From: Sinohyriopsis cumingii | Lineage: Eukaryota; Mollusca; Bivalvia; Unionida; Unionidae | Reading direction: 5' to 3' | Assembly: GCA_028554795.2 (NCBI GenBank) | Contig: CM068832.1 | Location: 88,563,011 to 88,627,010, forward strand | Length of the DNA: 64,000 bases | In this document: one piece after another, positions 26,531 to 39,432 of the stretch | How positions within the stretch are numbered: position 1 is the first letter of the stretch | Layout of the letters: each line of letters opens with the position of its first letter | Translations under genes and position numbers: made by a program | Notes under the pieces: generated by a model | What the model was told of the DNA's origin: nothing | Databases searched by the model: none | The model's input: only the letters and a program-made list of their open reading frames with translations

Positions 26531-29500
26531 TATGGATATTAATGAGTTGATTTGTATATAATTGTCAATGTACCACTCTTGCGGTTTTAGTTTTGTTGGG
26601 ATTTTCATGAAATTTGGTAATTAGGCTAAGATCATTAAGATATCAGTTGAGTATGATTCAGAGTGAGATCCACGTATATTAATGATGTGATCTGGCATAT
26701 GATTTGTTAGAGATATCCACAACTCTAGTAGCTATATTTCTAATTAGATTTTGATCAGACTTATTCATTAGTCTTAAATAATCAAGATGTTCGATGAGTG
26801 TGGTCAAAGAGCAAAATCAGTGCATATTTATATGAAAATATTATATCCAGTTGGCTGATCTTATAACTCTGGAGAAAAACATTCGATCAGATTTAGCTTT
26901 GACTTGGTAAATAACCCTATACTGTATCATCATATTCTTATATAAGATCTGTTATAAGTGAGATTTGCATGTTGTGAAGGGGCAACTTTCTGGCGATCTA
27001 TGAAGAACACATTAGTTGAGACCAGAGAACAATTCATTAAATTTGTGGGGACAGGCGCGTATCAAATCGCCATACTGTAATGATCGGCAATGTCTTTTCG
27101 AGAGGAGAATTTCATTCTTAGTTAGGCCTTTGTTTATACAGCAGACAGATAGACTATTACTGACACGGTAAACTTTGACTTCAGTTAAAACTGTCACCAA
27201 ATGAGAATTTCCAGTGACAGTTGTCGAAACGTAGAAGGTCAAATTGACCCCAGATTTGGCGCCTCTTTAAAAAGGCGGCAAATATATTTATTCCTGATTA
27301 GTTACGCTACATAAAGGGCGTGTTTCCCATACTAAATGTCCTAGTTTTAATATCGCCACATCGAAAATTTGAATCAGTCTAAGCTTTTCTGCAAGAGGAA
27401 ACAAGTTAATAAAACACCGGGAGAATTTGGAAGAAATTCTCTCGTAAAACTGTTGTCAAGAAAAACCGACGAACAAATTTGGCGGTAGAAGCGAGGAACG
27501 CTGAAAGCTCAAAGATATTTATGACAATTCCATGTAATTTGTTGATGCCATATATAATGCTTTGCTGAATTTATTTACTTATATTTGCATGGATTTAATT
27601 TCTACATTCGTATATCAATTTGCTTTTTTGAAGTATAGCTGTGTTGAGTTTATGCAAAGGAAGTCGGATTCTTAAGATAAGTTTGACCAATTTTTTGCAT
27701 AGTAATTAGGTCCTAAGAATTTCATGCATTACATTAGTTAATATGAGTTAGTAGAATCCGTGTGAATTCACCGAATTTAGAAGATTTTTTGTATGATTAA
27801 GATGAATGTGTATTCGCCGTACAAGACGTAGAAGTCATGTAATGTATTCCATTTATTCACTTGTGTACATTTGAGGCTGGCTCAGAACCGTTATGCCTCG
27901 TGTGGTATTAAGGTGTGATGTTAATGTGTGATGAATTAGCCATTAAACTAACTAGGGTCATTATAGGACATGTGGAGCCGACTGATAGCCTTAGCATCTG
28001 TTTAGCACCGATAGTAAAATCTGAGAACGATGGGGAATAATGCAAAAGCCCCTGTTATCATAAACAACAGAAAATTTAGGTTGTCTCTATTTATATTTTT
28101 TAAAAGGGAGAGAATACCTCATGCGACGTATGGTACGACGTATTAATTCTTAGACGAATTCTGAGATGTATTCTGAGACTTATCCTGTAACGTATCTGTG
28201 AATCTACGTGCTACGCACAGAGTGAGGACCGAAAGAGGCAAGACCGACAAAAGTCGAAGGAACACCTACAATGGAAGTAGAGTGAACCGGAGAAACATGT
28301 TATGCAATCGTACAAGGCATTGACTTCGATTATTCACTCGATCCTATGATGAACTAAATCTATGAGTAGAACATATCTGCTACTTTATTTAAAAATATTT
28401 GTTGTTTGTTTTTTTGTAATTCGGTGAAAGTTTTATATCTAAAAGCCGAGTTTATTCCTGATGTAATGAATTCTCACAGTTGTTTTATGTAATTGATTAA
28501 ACTGTTTGTTTATATGTACGGTGGCTCGTGTTGGTTTGTTCTATATATCTGCTCAGATCTCTATCTATTCCACCTATAAGTTTCACCACATATTTATATT
28601 TACTCGAACCGAGCAATAATATCGAGGGCGGTCAACTTCTAGATAACGAAAACCAAATTAAGGGGACACCTTGAAAGAAGGTACAGTCCGCCAACCCACA
28701 CCTCTTGCAAGAAGAGGGGACTTTGTGTAAGGTTTCTACAAAGTAGACCGTGGGTAGCGTGACATTAACGCATACACATGTATTCTTACAATGCTCTTGC
28801 ATCAGCTTTGCTGTGCTTGTTACCTCTCTTGATGTTGTTTAATCTAATTCAGATAAAACTTGGTAAAGAGCATGGGCACCAAAAACAGATACAATTATTA
28901 AGGTCAAACGACTCATTATCTCTTATTATGCATACTAATTAAAATGCATATTTTCAAAATGATTGGCATCATGGTCATGGCCGAACAAATTGCAGGCCTC
29001 AGTTTTGACATGCCTGGTTGATATCATCGAGCTGTTGGATAAGGAAAAATATGAAAATGAGACTCTGCATATAAAGTATGGACGTAGCTTTGGAAAGAAT
29101 GTATTTTCTTCAGAATGTTGCTAAATAAGTAAAATTGACATGATACGCCAGTGAAGTTTGGGTATAGTTTACCTTGGGTAATATTCTTAAAACAAAACAT
29201 AAGAAAATATTGTGACATGGTCAGCTGTTAGATTACCTATTGCCAGATGAGTGATATCAGGTCCACTTGTGCCTTGTGTTTATATAACAGGTAAAGTAGA
29301 AAATACTTTGTAAATGTGTATACATTATATACCAGGGTATATCAACTTTTTGGCTAGTGACTTAAACAGATAAAATGCTTAAGTTCGCCTGCAATAGTAA
29401 CTTATCACTAATTAAGCACGTTCATTAATATGCATATTTTCAAAAGGACTGCCTACATGGCTGCAGGCTGCATTGTTTAAGAATGACTTCTGTACACATT

Positions 29501-31090
29501 TTGACTAAGAGGGAACATGCATCATTCAATCTCGATTTGTTTTTCCCTTCAACTTTAGATACTAATGTGTTTATATTAGGTAATAATATGTAACTGAAAA
29601 AGGCACTTTAATTAATAGTATGGTTCTTCTTCTGTATGTTGTCCTGTGTTGCATTATCTGTCTATTACAGTACTAAATGTAATTATTTAAGATGGTGATC
29701 TGTATTGGTCTTAGACGAGAATATACATTTGTATACGATTATCTAAATTCTCGTGATAAATTTAATAATCATATGTATGTAATAGAGGGATACGTCTTTT
29801 TACTGTTAATTCAGTGATTCCTGATAATTAATGTGTTATCTCTAGCCACTCTGACAATGCGGGTTAGGTTAAAATTCAGGCTGACAGGCATTTGAAACAA
29901 GAAACCATTTTATTGGCAGGATTGTGTGTTTCTCGACTTCAAACAATGACAGCATTTGCCCCATATAGCCAAATATTTAGTTTGGTGACCATTTGTTGTG
30001 AAAATTTGTAGCTCTGACTAGGTGTAAAATGCTTAAAATAGAGTTACGTAGTTACAATTTAACTGGGAATTAATTAGCTTATAAGGATATATTTTTCAAA
30101 TAATTTACCACTTAATATAACATTTTTAGAAGTTCTAATACACGTTAAATGTTGCAACAGAGTGTGTGGAGATTGGATATATGGCTATAATATGGTTCTG
30201 TAAAGTAGGTTTTGTTCATTTTCGTATGTATAACAGGGTTAGTTAAAGGTCTGCAGTTAACTCAGTCAGACCATAAGTTAGCTCAGCATCAAATCTAGAA
30301 AGGTTTGCAGGGAATGCTTTCTTAATAAGCAAGGGTCAACCCTAGTGCAGGGCGTCAGCGTGTAGAACTAAAAGGTACACAAATCCAATTCAATATCAGC
30401 AAGAAAACCCTGTGTTGCAAGATATCAACATTTGCATTAAATTCAACTATTTCAGGTCTGTAAGGCAGATTTTACTAGATTGGGAATGTTTATTATAATA
30501 TATCTTCATTTGGTGACCCATCTAGCAATCATTTTGGTTCTATAACCATTTTCTGAACAAACAGTAATAAATAAAGATGTATTCATATCTTCCGACAGAA
30601 AGAGTCAAAAAAAAAGAAATAAGTTCTGCTAAATGAATTTATTATTTTGTTTATATGCTTGCCATGCCGTTTAGCATATTTTAATGTCCATCCTTCTGTC
30701 TCTGTATTTGGACATCTCTTACAATCATTGTTTCTGTGGAATAACTCGGTCTTCACCATCTTAAGCTTAATAATAGCTTGCATTTGGGTTATTAGGAAAG
30801 TATATTGATTCTGGGGTCAAAATTATGCAAAAGGTCCAATATCAAGTTCATTGTGGCAGACAGAAGAAAACTGGTTTTAGCACATATAAAGCACTTATAC
30901 ATCACATACATGGACCAAATTGTGTGGATGGCATGCCACTGGGGTAAGGAAGTAACGTGTCAATTTTAGGGTATAAAGAAAGTCAATGGTCAAAATCAAT
31001 GATCGAACAACGATTGATGGTTTTTGAATAATATCTTTAGTTGTACATAGCAATCGCATATTATTTTAGCGTCAAAAAGGTCAAAGGAGA
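26531..31090. other. no recognisable gene; two dispersed motifs
   Basis: No coding signal seen. There is a perfect-armed hairpin at 27190-27221. The segment at 27240-28760 is somewhat richer in GC and CpG, with no frame. The words TATGCATATTTTCAAAA followed by a GCATCATGG-type segment occur near 28943 and again near 29419, suggesting a short duplicated piece. Confidence 0.45.
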
Positions 31091-31094
31091 AGGT

Positions 31095-31250
31095 CACCAG
31101 TCCTAACACTAACCTCTTAATGCTAAGTGACAAGCAAGGAAGCCGCTAGTACCATTTTTATAAGTCTTTGATATGACTTGGCTGGGGTTCGAACCTGCGA
31201 CCTCCCGCATCCGAGGCGGACACACCAACCACTTAGGCCACCGGTACAGT
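31095..31250 (-). mobile_element. tRNA-derived SINE, family 1, 3'-truncated
   Basis: The minus-strand head is intact: GTACCGGTGGCCTAAGTGG near 31248, with the B-box GGTTCGAACCCCAGCC near 31185. The body runs only to AGTGTTAGGACTGGTG near 31095, so the distal half and tail are missing. Confidence 0.85.
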
Positions 31251-31317
31251 CCAACCATGACTGAAGCAAGGGTTACTACCTTAAAATTTAATTTTTGACC
31301 ATATACTTTGATCAAAG

Positions 31318-31660
31318 TTTATGGTCATGCAATTTTGCAGATGTATGGTGTAATGAATTTCTGGGATATAAATTTTGCTCATGTATGGTGTAACGCAGTT
31401 CTTGGCATGCAATATTACAGATGTATGGTGTAATGCAGTTCTGGGCATGCAATTTTGCAAATGTATGGTGTAATGCAGTTGTGGGCATGCAATGTTGCAG
31501 ATGAATGGTGCAATGCAGTTCTGTTCTTGCAGTTTTGTAGATGGATGGTGTAATACAATTCTGGGCATGCAACTTTGCAGATGTAAGGTGTAATACAATC
31601 CTGGGCATGCAATATTTGGTAGATGGATTTGTATTGCAGTTATGTTCATGCAATTTTTAC
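31318..31660 (-). repeat. 40-bp minisatellite, 8-9 copies, open in all three minus frames
   Basis: A unit like GGGCATGCAATTTTGCAGAT followed by GTATGGTGTAATGCAGTTCT recurs every 40 bp (starts near 31327, 31367, 31407, 31447, 31487, 31527, 31567, 31607 and 31648). The minus strand is free of stops in three frames (122, 113 and 65 codons), because a 40-bp period shifts every frame by one per unit. The predicted peptides are Cys- and His-bearing, but I see no evidence that they are made. Confidence 0.9.
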
Positions 31661-32289
31661 AGCAGGGTGGGCATTATCAAATTGTGTTAAGTAGAATGAA
31701 TTCATATTTCTTCCTTAGTAAACACATATTTTAAAACTTGACAATTGGATAAACGTAACCTATATGCAAACTGATCAGTTGGTTAAATGTACAGTGTGTC
31801 AAATCACGTTACGTTGACATTTACCAGCACCGAATTTATTTATTAGCAAAAGGAACAAATGAATATCAGGCAAAAAGTGAAATCCACTGATGTGACATTT
31901 AGATGTATGCAACATTTGTATGGGTATATATGGTTGAAATGGTGGCTGATATTTCTGACCAAAAGACATTATGATCTGCAAAAACAGACATTTTGAAGAA
32001 TATTTAAAATAGTATAATGTTTTAAACAAAATAATAGGGAGATTTCAAAAATGGTTTTAAAAACCAAAGTCTGCAAAAATTCCGTTTCATTAAATAATTA
32101 GCTATTTATAGCACTACAATTGGTGTCAGCATCTGCACTCATAAAGGCATATAAATATGTACAACCTCACTGCATTTCAACCATTCTTTCTTCCAAGATT
32201 ATAGTCAGTAGTTTGGAGTTAGTTTCGTTTCACATTACTGGTGAAGTCTTTGCATTCCGATTAGGATTCTTTTGCACCCAATTAATATA

Positions 32290-32750
32290 TTGTTATGCCA
32301 AGAATTATGAATCTTGGTCAGATGTTGCGTCTTGATCAGTGATACACTCTTATCATAAATTTATTAAACTGTGACCCATATTTCATGATTCACTGACTTT
32401 AGTTAAATTGTTTTAAATTTATTTCGAAATGTTCTGTGCATGGTAGATTCATCGAAATGGATTATTTTATTTATCTCAGTTCAACACCGTTACAACAAAA
32501 GATGGTCACTACGACTCATATTTAACATGATACTTGCATATATATTTTATTTAGCTCATGACCGCATAGGTTTTTTACTAGCACACTGTGTACTAGCCAA
32601 TTAAATCAGCCTATAATACCTGTGTTGATACTGATGGATGATTTGTAGGCAAAATGTCATCAGTACATAAAATCAAAGAAATTTTGCAGATTTGGTTACA
32701 TTACATAGGTGTACATTTTAGAAACTTAAGATAACTCTCGTGTCTCTTGA
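32290..32750. repeat. 460-bp direct repeat, copy 1
   Basis: From TTGTTATGCCAAGAATTATG to CTTAAGATAACTCTCGTGTC, nearly the same sequence occurs at 33138-33595. Word content (TTGGTCAGATGTTGCGTCTT GATCAG, GTGCATGGTAG, TTTAGCTCATGACC) is like a widespread AT-rich repeat of bivalve genomes, so both may be members of that family. Confidence 0.85.
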
Positions 32751-33137
32751 ATTACGATCAGTTGAATGGTCCTTTTTGGCAAAATGTACAGAATATTTCC
32801 TGATCAATCCTATGTTTAAAAATTTGCAATAAAGACTGATTGGAATAGCTCAGCCGTACATCTGTGGGCATTTTGGATTTATATGGCTACATATGGTTTG
32901 TATGAAATACCAAATACAGGTAAGTGACTAAAATGTATGCTAATGTAGTTTGGACATGTTTGTATGCAATACATGTGCACATTTAAATGAATATGCATAA
33001 TCAGACCCTTAAATCACCCATCGTTAAGACGGGTTTGCAAGGCTGATAATTCAATATAGTTCTATAAAAGTACTACATCCTTTCAAATGAAGGTCACTGT
33101 GACCTACGTTTTATACTTTATTAACAGAGGTACTTTA

Positions 33138-33595
33138 TTGTTATGCCAAGAATTATGAATCTTGGTCAGATGTTGCGTCTTGATCAGTACTACACTCTTA
33201 TCATAAATTTATTAAACTGTGACCCATATTTCATGCTTCACTGACTTTCGTTATATTGTTTTAAATTTATTTCCAAATGTTCTGTGCATGGTAGAATCAT
33301 CGAACTGGATTCTTTTATTTATCTCAGTTCAACACCGTTACAACAAAGGATGGTCACTATGACTCACATTTAACATTTTACTGGCATATTGTTTCATTTA
33401 GCTCATGACCGCATAGGTTTTTATTAGCACACTGTGTACTAGTCAATTAAATCCTCCGTTAATACCTGTGTTCATATTGATGGATGATTTGTGGTCAAAA
33501 TGTCATCAGTTCATAAAATCAAAGATATTTTGCAAATTTGTTTATATCACATAGGTGTACATTTTAGAAACTTAAGATAACTCTCGTGTCCCTGA
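33138..33595. repeat. 460-bp direct repeat, copy 2
   Basis: Direct copy of 32290-32750, 848 bp downstream, with scattered substitutions and one-base indels. The sequences before the two copies differ, so this is not a simple tandem array. A weaker pair of 155-bp related segments (TGTCTAACCCACCCACTTTC and TGTCTGACCCACCCACATTT) follows at 33597 and 33749. Confidence 0.85.
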
Positions 33596-34173
33596 TTGTC
33601 TAACCCACCCACTTTCACAAGATCTTCTGTTATCATCATTGGGTTTCATTCAGATTAGGAAGGTATGCAGTTTGATACTGATGAGACTTGGTCTGCGTTT
33701 GATTGACAGTTCTCTCTATTATTATTTGGTGAAGTGGTAGCCACTGACTGTCTGACCCACCCACATTTGTTTCTCAACAGTAACTCTTATAATTATCATC
33801 TTTGGATCATAATCCAACTTGGTATACAGCTTGATACCAACCAGACTTTTAAAGAAATATATTGTCACTGTGTTAACTCGTCATTCATTATTTTATAGAA
33901 GTTATTGCCACCTATTTTTGTTTTGACCCAGTAGTAGCTTTAAGTCAATTGTGATATTGAGCATTGTATGAATAAGGTTTAAAGGACCAGATTACAGTGT
34001 ATGTTATTCATAATTTAGCTTTACATAATCTAATTTGAAACAAGCAATCCTTGATAGGACTCTTTCCGTGATGGCCCTTTGAAAAAGTGTATGTGTTTTG
34101 AGAGTGGGGGCGGGCATCAGTTACTCGAATTTTATTGTTTCCGAAGTTGGATAAGTGGATGGGTACCTGCTAA

Positions 34174-34425
34174 ATGTTGCCCTATGTTAGTGTTGGACAT
34201 TATCTAAGCACCATTAGCCGAGTAATTTACCCACCTAAATCTGTCAGAGCAACCAGTTACCCTGTACCCCTGTTGGGAGACGACCAAATCCCTCATGTTA
34301 CTTTAAAATCTGTATCTACTATTTCCAGTTTTATGGAATGCCTTGTATATGTTGATGTATACCCTGCCATATACAGTTCACACCCTATAAGAACTTTGAT
34401 TAAGGTATGTGCTAAATTTTTATGA
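34174..34425 (+). other. unidentified 83-codon frame
   Basis: A single open frame with mixed amino-acid composition, unlike the repeat artefacts around it. It ends at TAAAATTTTTATGA-like sequence. No domain, signal peptide or splice context is convincing, so I do not call it a gene. Confidence 0.15.
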
Positions 34426-34958
34426 AAGAATGTGATCAAATGACATGGTCATTGGTTCCCAATTGGTGAACCTGGACCAGAGTGCAATCCGTTCCTATCT
34501 ACTGGCATTGTAATAAATTTTCGTCAAGTGCATCAACTTCCAAACTGCAAGGCAAATGCTTCTTATGTGAACAAAGATGAAGAAACTTTAAGGTGATGTA
34601 CCGCCAGAGAAAATCATAGATAGGGGGCATGAAGTTTATATAAGAAATTTTGTTGCTGTAATGTAATGATTTTTTTTAATCTTTTATTTTATATAACCTT
34701 TACAAAGTTGTAACACTACATTTTATCTTTTATCTTGTTGACATGTTTTTGGAGAGGTTTTCTGTTGCAATTCTTTGTTTTTTCTTTATTATTATACTTA
34801 AATTGGCACCATGTATCCAATATTGTGCTGACAGGCCCTAGACCATATACATACATACATCCATACATACATGCATGACTACATTACTTTCTGAACAATA
34901 TGCCATTTTTGTATATCCCCCAATTATCCAATATATATTATTCCCTCTAGATCTGAAT

Positions 34959-35243
34959 GCTCCCGTAGCCTAGTGGTTAGTGCGTCAGCCTCGGATGATG
35001 GAGGTTGTGGGTTCGAACCCCGGCCGAATCATTCCAAAGACTTATAAAAATGGTACTAATAGCTGCCTCGGTAGGCGCTCAGCATAACGGTTAGTGTTAG
35101 GACTGGTCGAACTGGTGTCAAGATGATGTATCTGGGTGGGACATGATGCTACATGCCTGTGTCATCATGCCTCAGTGCTAGAGATCGCTATAAACTGCCA
35201 CACTGCAGACATTTTAAAGCTACGTTAAAATCAAAATCACACA

Positions 35244-35286
<43 letters not shown>
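34959..35286 (+). mobile_element. tRNA-derived SINE, family 1, with (CA)n tail
   Basis: This copy has the best-kept head of the family: GCTCCCGTAGCCTAGTGG (34959), and B-box GGGTTCGAACCCCGGCC near 35008. The body is complete except for a gap before the tail. The tail reads AAAGCTACGTTAAAATC and grades into (CA)n at 35245-35285. The anticodon-arm region does not fold into a normal tRNA, so it is not a tRNA gene. Confidence 0.9.
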
Positions 35287-35287
<1 letters not shown>

Positions 35288-36060
35288 CCTAAAAATGTTG
35301 ATGGGAGCCATGTAGTTAGACAACCTTAGACAACCTTAAATGAAATAAATTGTGCATGCAAAAATGAGATATGTGACTATAATCACAGTATAGCAATAAA
35401 TGTGTAATAATAAATGGCCCAGTAGTGAGGGGGCGCTGTACTTACCGAATTACTGTGTCCCCAAATAAGTCAGTATAGACTGTAAATTGTTAAGTTATCA
35501 TTGGTTCTCTATTTAGTTAGTAGTGTCTAATACACCAACGTGGTTCACACAACCTTGAAACATCACTGAATCTGAGGAGTTACATTAAAAACTCTTTGAA
35601 ATTTGAAGCTCCATGAATTTGTGTGAGGGAATAAAAAACGTTAATATTGACTGAAATATATCAGACTTTTCTTTACATGTTTTCCTAAAGTAATGAAATG
35701 GGATAAAATTGTGAGGATCAAATGAAACAACAGTTGCTAGATGGAATAAAGTCCCTTTGCAGTAGTTCCTTCCTAATTATATTAATAAAAAGGATAACTA
35801 ATTTATTAAGAATGTGGCCCAATCAGGAATGAGCTGCATGCAGTTCAGGTTGGGCGCATGATCCATTTTCTATAAGATAAAGTACTCCGTAACAACTTTT
35901 GGATGTCCTGACATTTTTTAAAGTCCTCGCAAAGTCCTTAGAAAAAAGCTCACCTGGGCTATCTAAAATATAACACACACACATATTTCATGACTCTGAA
36001 GCATCCAGTATATTAGATTGAACAACCATGTATTACAATCATCTAGTGTATATATTTATA
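35287..36060. other. stretch without recognisable gene
   Basis: AT-rich sequence, nothing recognised. Confidence 0.5.
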
Positions 36061-36064
36061 AGTG

Positions 36065-36475
<411 letters not shown>

Positions 36476-36547
36476 ACAGTACTGTATTTGTACTTCTATA
36501 TACATATATTTAAAAATTTTGAGACTGATCGTGATATGTGCCAATAA

Positions 36548-37780
36548 ACTTAATGTAATGTTTTTTTAGTGTCTTTGTACACAGACAGACAAATTGACAC
36601 AAACACTGATAAGGACACACAAATTGTTACCACCATAGATATCTCATTTAGGCACACGTATTTAATAAACAAAATGTGTGGGCTTCTTTCACAGTTCAAT
36701 TTTCATGATTGATTACTTGAAAATTTCAAGAAGATAAGAAGCAAACATTTTCCAAGGTATTTTTCTGGTGGACCGGTTTATATTTAAATGTCAGTATATT
36801 TAAATGTCATTTCAGCTAGATAACTCTTCTTTGTGAAATGAATGTATCTGTATGACCTTTTTATCATGGAAAACTTGAAATAAATGAATTTTTTACTGAT
36901 AAACCTACCCTTGAACTACATAGAGTTGTTAAAGTTATAATGATGTGATACGATCATAATAATAAGTCTTGGAACACGAAAAAATGATGCCTCCTAAGAC
37001 TTATATGCAGGTACAATATATAACAAATTTGGTGTACCAAACTTTGTAGACACAAACAAAATGTAAAGACAAAATTATGAAGATCACCATACACCACAAG
37101 GTCATGTTTATTTTCCATTAGGTTATGATAGATAAAATATAACGATCGATCAGTAGACAAAAAAGAGTTTTAGGTGTACCAAAACTTATAGTACATGACA
37201 AATTAATTCAACCTCATGTCACAATTTGCATAGGTCATAAAAAGATTATTTTTAAAAATAACTATGGGTGTCACAAGACTTATAATGCCCCAAGACTTAT
37301 TACGGTAATAAATCTTATTTTTAAAATATACTAAGGAACAGATAAATAATGTACACCTTCATTTATAGACTACAAATTATGCTGTAAAGTTTCATGAACA
37401 AATTATAATAATTTTGATATGTTATAATTTACTGAACTTCCCGAGAAAGCTGTTGTCCAGTGGAAACTAGAAAAGATTACAATGATGGCATATAGACTTG
37501 GGTTGTTTCAGCTTTCTAACACTGTTGTCGTATATATGAATGAACTTTGATCAAACTTTGCAAGTAAGCTTGTTGCTCAAGGGATTTTATGCAAAGAAAT
37601 TCTTCTTCAGGTATAGAGATAAATGTCACATGGACAAACGTGCATTTTCATATTCCATTCCAATAGCATTGCTAGCTACTGAAGTGATACAGTAGATACC
37701 TGCTTTCAAGACCTGCTGAACTCTTTGAGAACAGATGAAGTAGGCTCTTTATATCAAAGAGATTTTAATATAAAGATGAT
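36548..37780. other. stretch without recognisable gene
   Basis: AT-rich sequence. The phrase CAAGACTTATA recurs near 36989 and 37276, but no array or gene is evident. Confidence 0.45.
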
Positions 37781-37839
37781 AGGCACACGTTTGTATGAAG
37801 AAAAAAAAAAACAACAACACAAAAGCAGAAAAAAAAACA

Positions 37840-38904
37840 ATGGAAGTGAGAACAACTGTGCACTCAGACATTAAAACATTGGGAATACTAAATGTAGAAT
37901 TCAAATCGTTTGAGAAAAATGAATGCATAGAATCTGTAGAAAAATTTAGTTCTCTTGAAATAGCTATTTTAAAATAACATCAAAGAAGATTCCAGTACCA
38001 CGTGTGGCTCAAAGGAGGATATATACTACTTATTGATAACAGGTGCAGAAATCTTGAAAGGAGAAGCATTGCAGGGTGAACTGGGAGAAGCAAAAGCAAC
38101 GGAGTTGGACTACTTTGTCTCAATTTTAAAGTTTTCAGACAAACACTTTTTGGAGATGCAAGATAAATGATTACCCAAAGTAGGCAAGAATGGCTTCAAT
38201 TGCCAGATAGACTACCAGAGATGAATCAGATAAAACGGTTCAAAAATGCACACTGGAAGTGATAACACAACTCACTGAAGGCAAATTTGATTTCATTGGA
38301 AAACATCACTTTGTAGAACTGCCCAATGAAGTTAGTTCCAGACTAACTCTGTTCAATGCTCGCTGAGGTGGACAACCCAGTAGATTAAAGATTGATCACT
38401 GGTGCAAGAGAAATCAATGGATTGCAGAGTCCCAGATGAAGAATTTCGAGTATCTTTCACCAGTTGAGAGGAAAGTGCTTTATGATATAGAGGTCAATTT
38501 CCCACACGGAAAAGGGACACAACTTGTATCATGCTTGACACCTGGCGATTGCAAGAAGGCAATGGACATCCTCTGCGACAGAAATATTGGAATGGATGAA
38601 GGTATTTTATCAACAAATTAATTCATCTTTTCAAACACCGAGTCTTCGCCAAATCATGCCATTGGATGGGACAGCATAGATTGCATGTGTAAAAAGACTG
38701 GAATTTAAAATTAAAACATCACTGCCACAAACAACAGAGCTAGGTTAAGTACTATGTAGCACTTGACAATTCAAACCAGAAGATTAAACCAATTTTTACC
38801 AGCACATGGGGCATACAACGAAGTGAATGAAAATATCTACCAAAGATCATTGCCAGTTATGATTATCTCCAAAAGGGGATTTTATTAGCAGAGTTTTGAC
38901 AACG
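37840..38904 (+). pseudogene. tyrosine-recombinase-like gene, decayed
   Basis: Fragments in several frames fall in the order of a family common in molluscs and cnidarians. First is FGDAR*MITQSRQEWLQLPD (about 38153-38211), then LFNAR*GGQPSRL (about 38350-38388), HGKGTQLVSCLTPGDCKKAM (about 38500-38560), FIFSNTESSPNHAIGWDSI, NNRARLSTM, and FLPAHGAYNEVNENIYQR (about 38798-38851). These match the Arg box, the distal R-x-R/H region, the HxxG-like box and the nucleophile Tyr of tyrosine recombinases, close to Crypton/DUF3504-type enzymes. The second Arg of the NARRGG box is a TGA. There are other stops (TAG after STM) and at least two frameshifts. The last frame ends at a good donor (AACG|GTAAGT, 38905). 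Family assignment is from remembered motifs, not a search. Confidence 0.68.
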
Positions 38905-39087
38905 GTAAGTACCTAGGTGTTTTAAAAGTGTTGTAATCTGGAACAATTTCAAGTGCCACTATTAACTAGTCACATTCTCTTGTCTTAATACTGGCACTTT
39001 GGTTGTATTATTTTAAAGGGTGGTTCATTTATCAGTGATAGTATTGTTTGTGCCAGTTACTTTAAAATTGCCTACTGTCGAAAGACT

Positions 39088-39432
39088 TTGACAAGCAAAA
39101 TTAGTGGAGGGCATCTTTGTATTGTGTTTGGCCTGAAAAAGCATATATGGATAGTGGACCTCGAGAATTTCATTATGGTTTGTTTTACTGGTATGTCTGC
39201 TGCAAATGATTCTACAAATGAAATTGACCCTTTAAGTGACACGTTGAACACCTCTAAAAGTAGTACCAATAGCAGTCTAACAAACAACACTTCCAGTACC
39301 CTCCAATGTGAAGAGGCTACCATTCCCACAGGGATTGCGAACCAAGCTGCTTCAGCTGACACTGCTAGTGCCCCTCTCAGTGACATAGCTAATATGGCCA
39401 ATCAAGCAGGTATATGTTTTAAATTTAAATAA
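39088..39432 (+). pseudogene. possible downstream exon, Ser/Thr-rich
   Basis: A 114-codon frame whose middle (about residues 37-90) is rich in Ser, Thr, Asn and Ala, like the low-complexity tail that follows the recombinase domain in the same family. It lies on the same strand 180 bp beyond the donor at 38905. It contains a possible donor at GCAG|GTATAT (39408). The N-terminal 30 residues are hydrophobic and unlike the rest, suggesting the true exon starts inside (a TTCATTATG or TTTACTGGTATG context). Linkage to the upstream pseudogene is inferred. Confidence 0.35.

Noticed and set aside
27180-27260. Hammerhead ribozyme, suggested by a GTCGAAACGT word after a hairpin
   Set aside because: The required CUGAUGA core is absent at the proper distance.
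28140-28320. CpG-richer stretch considered as a structural RNA or rRNA fragment
   Set aside because: No match to any conserved rRNA, snRNA or 5S sequence block that I can recognise.
34959-35035. Possible genuine tRNA gene
   Set aside because: A- and B-boxes are present, but the anticodon arm does not fold properly and the same head recurs with a SINE body at six loci.
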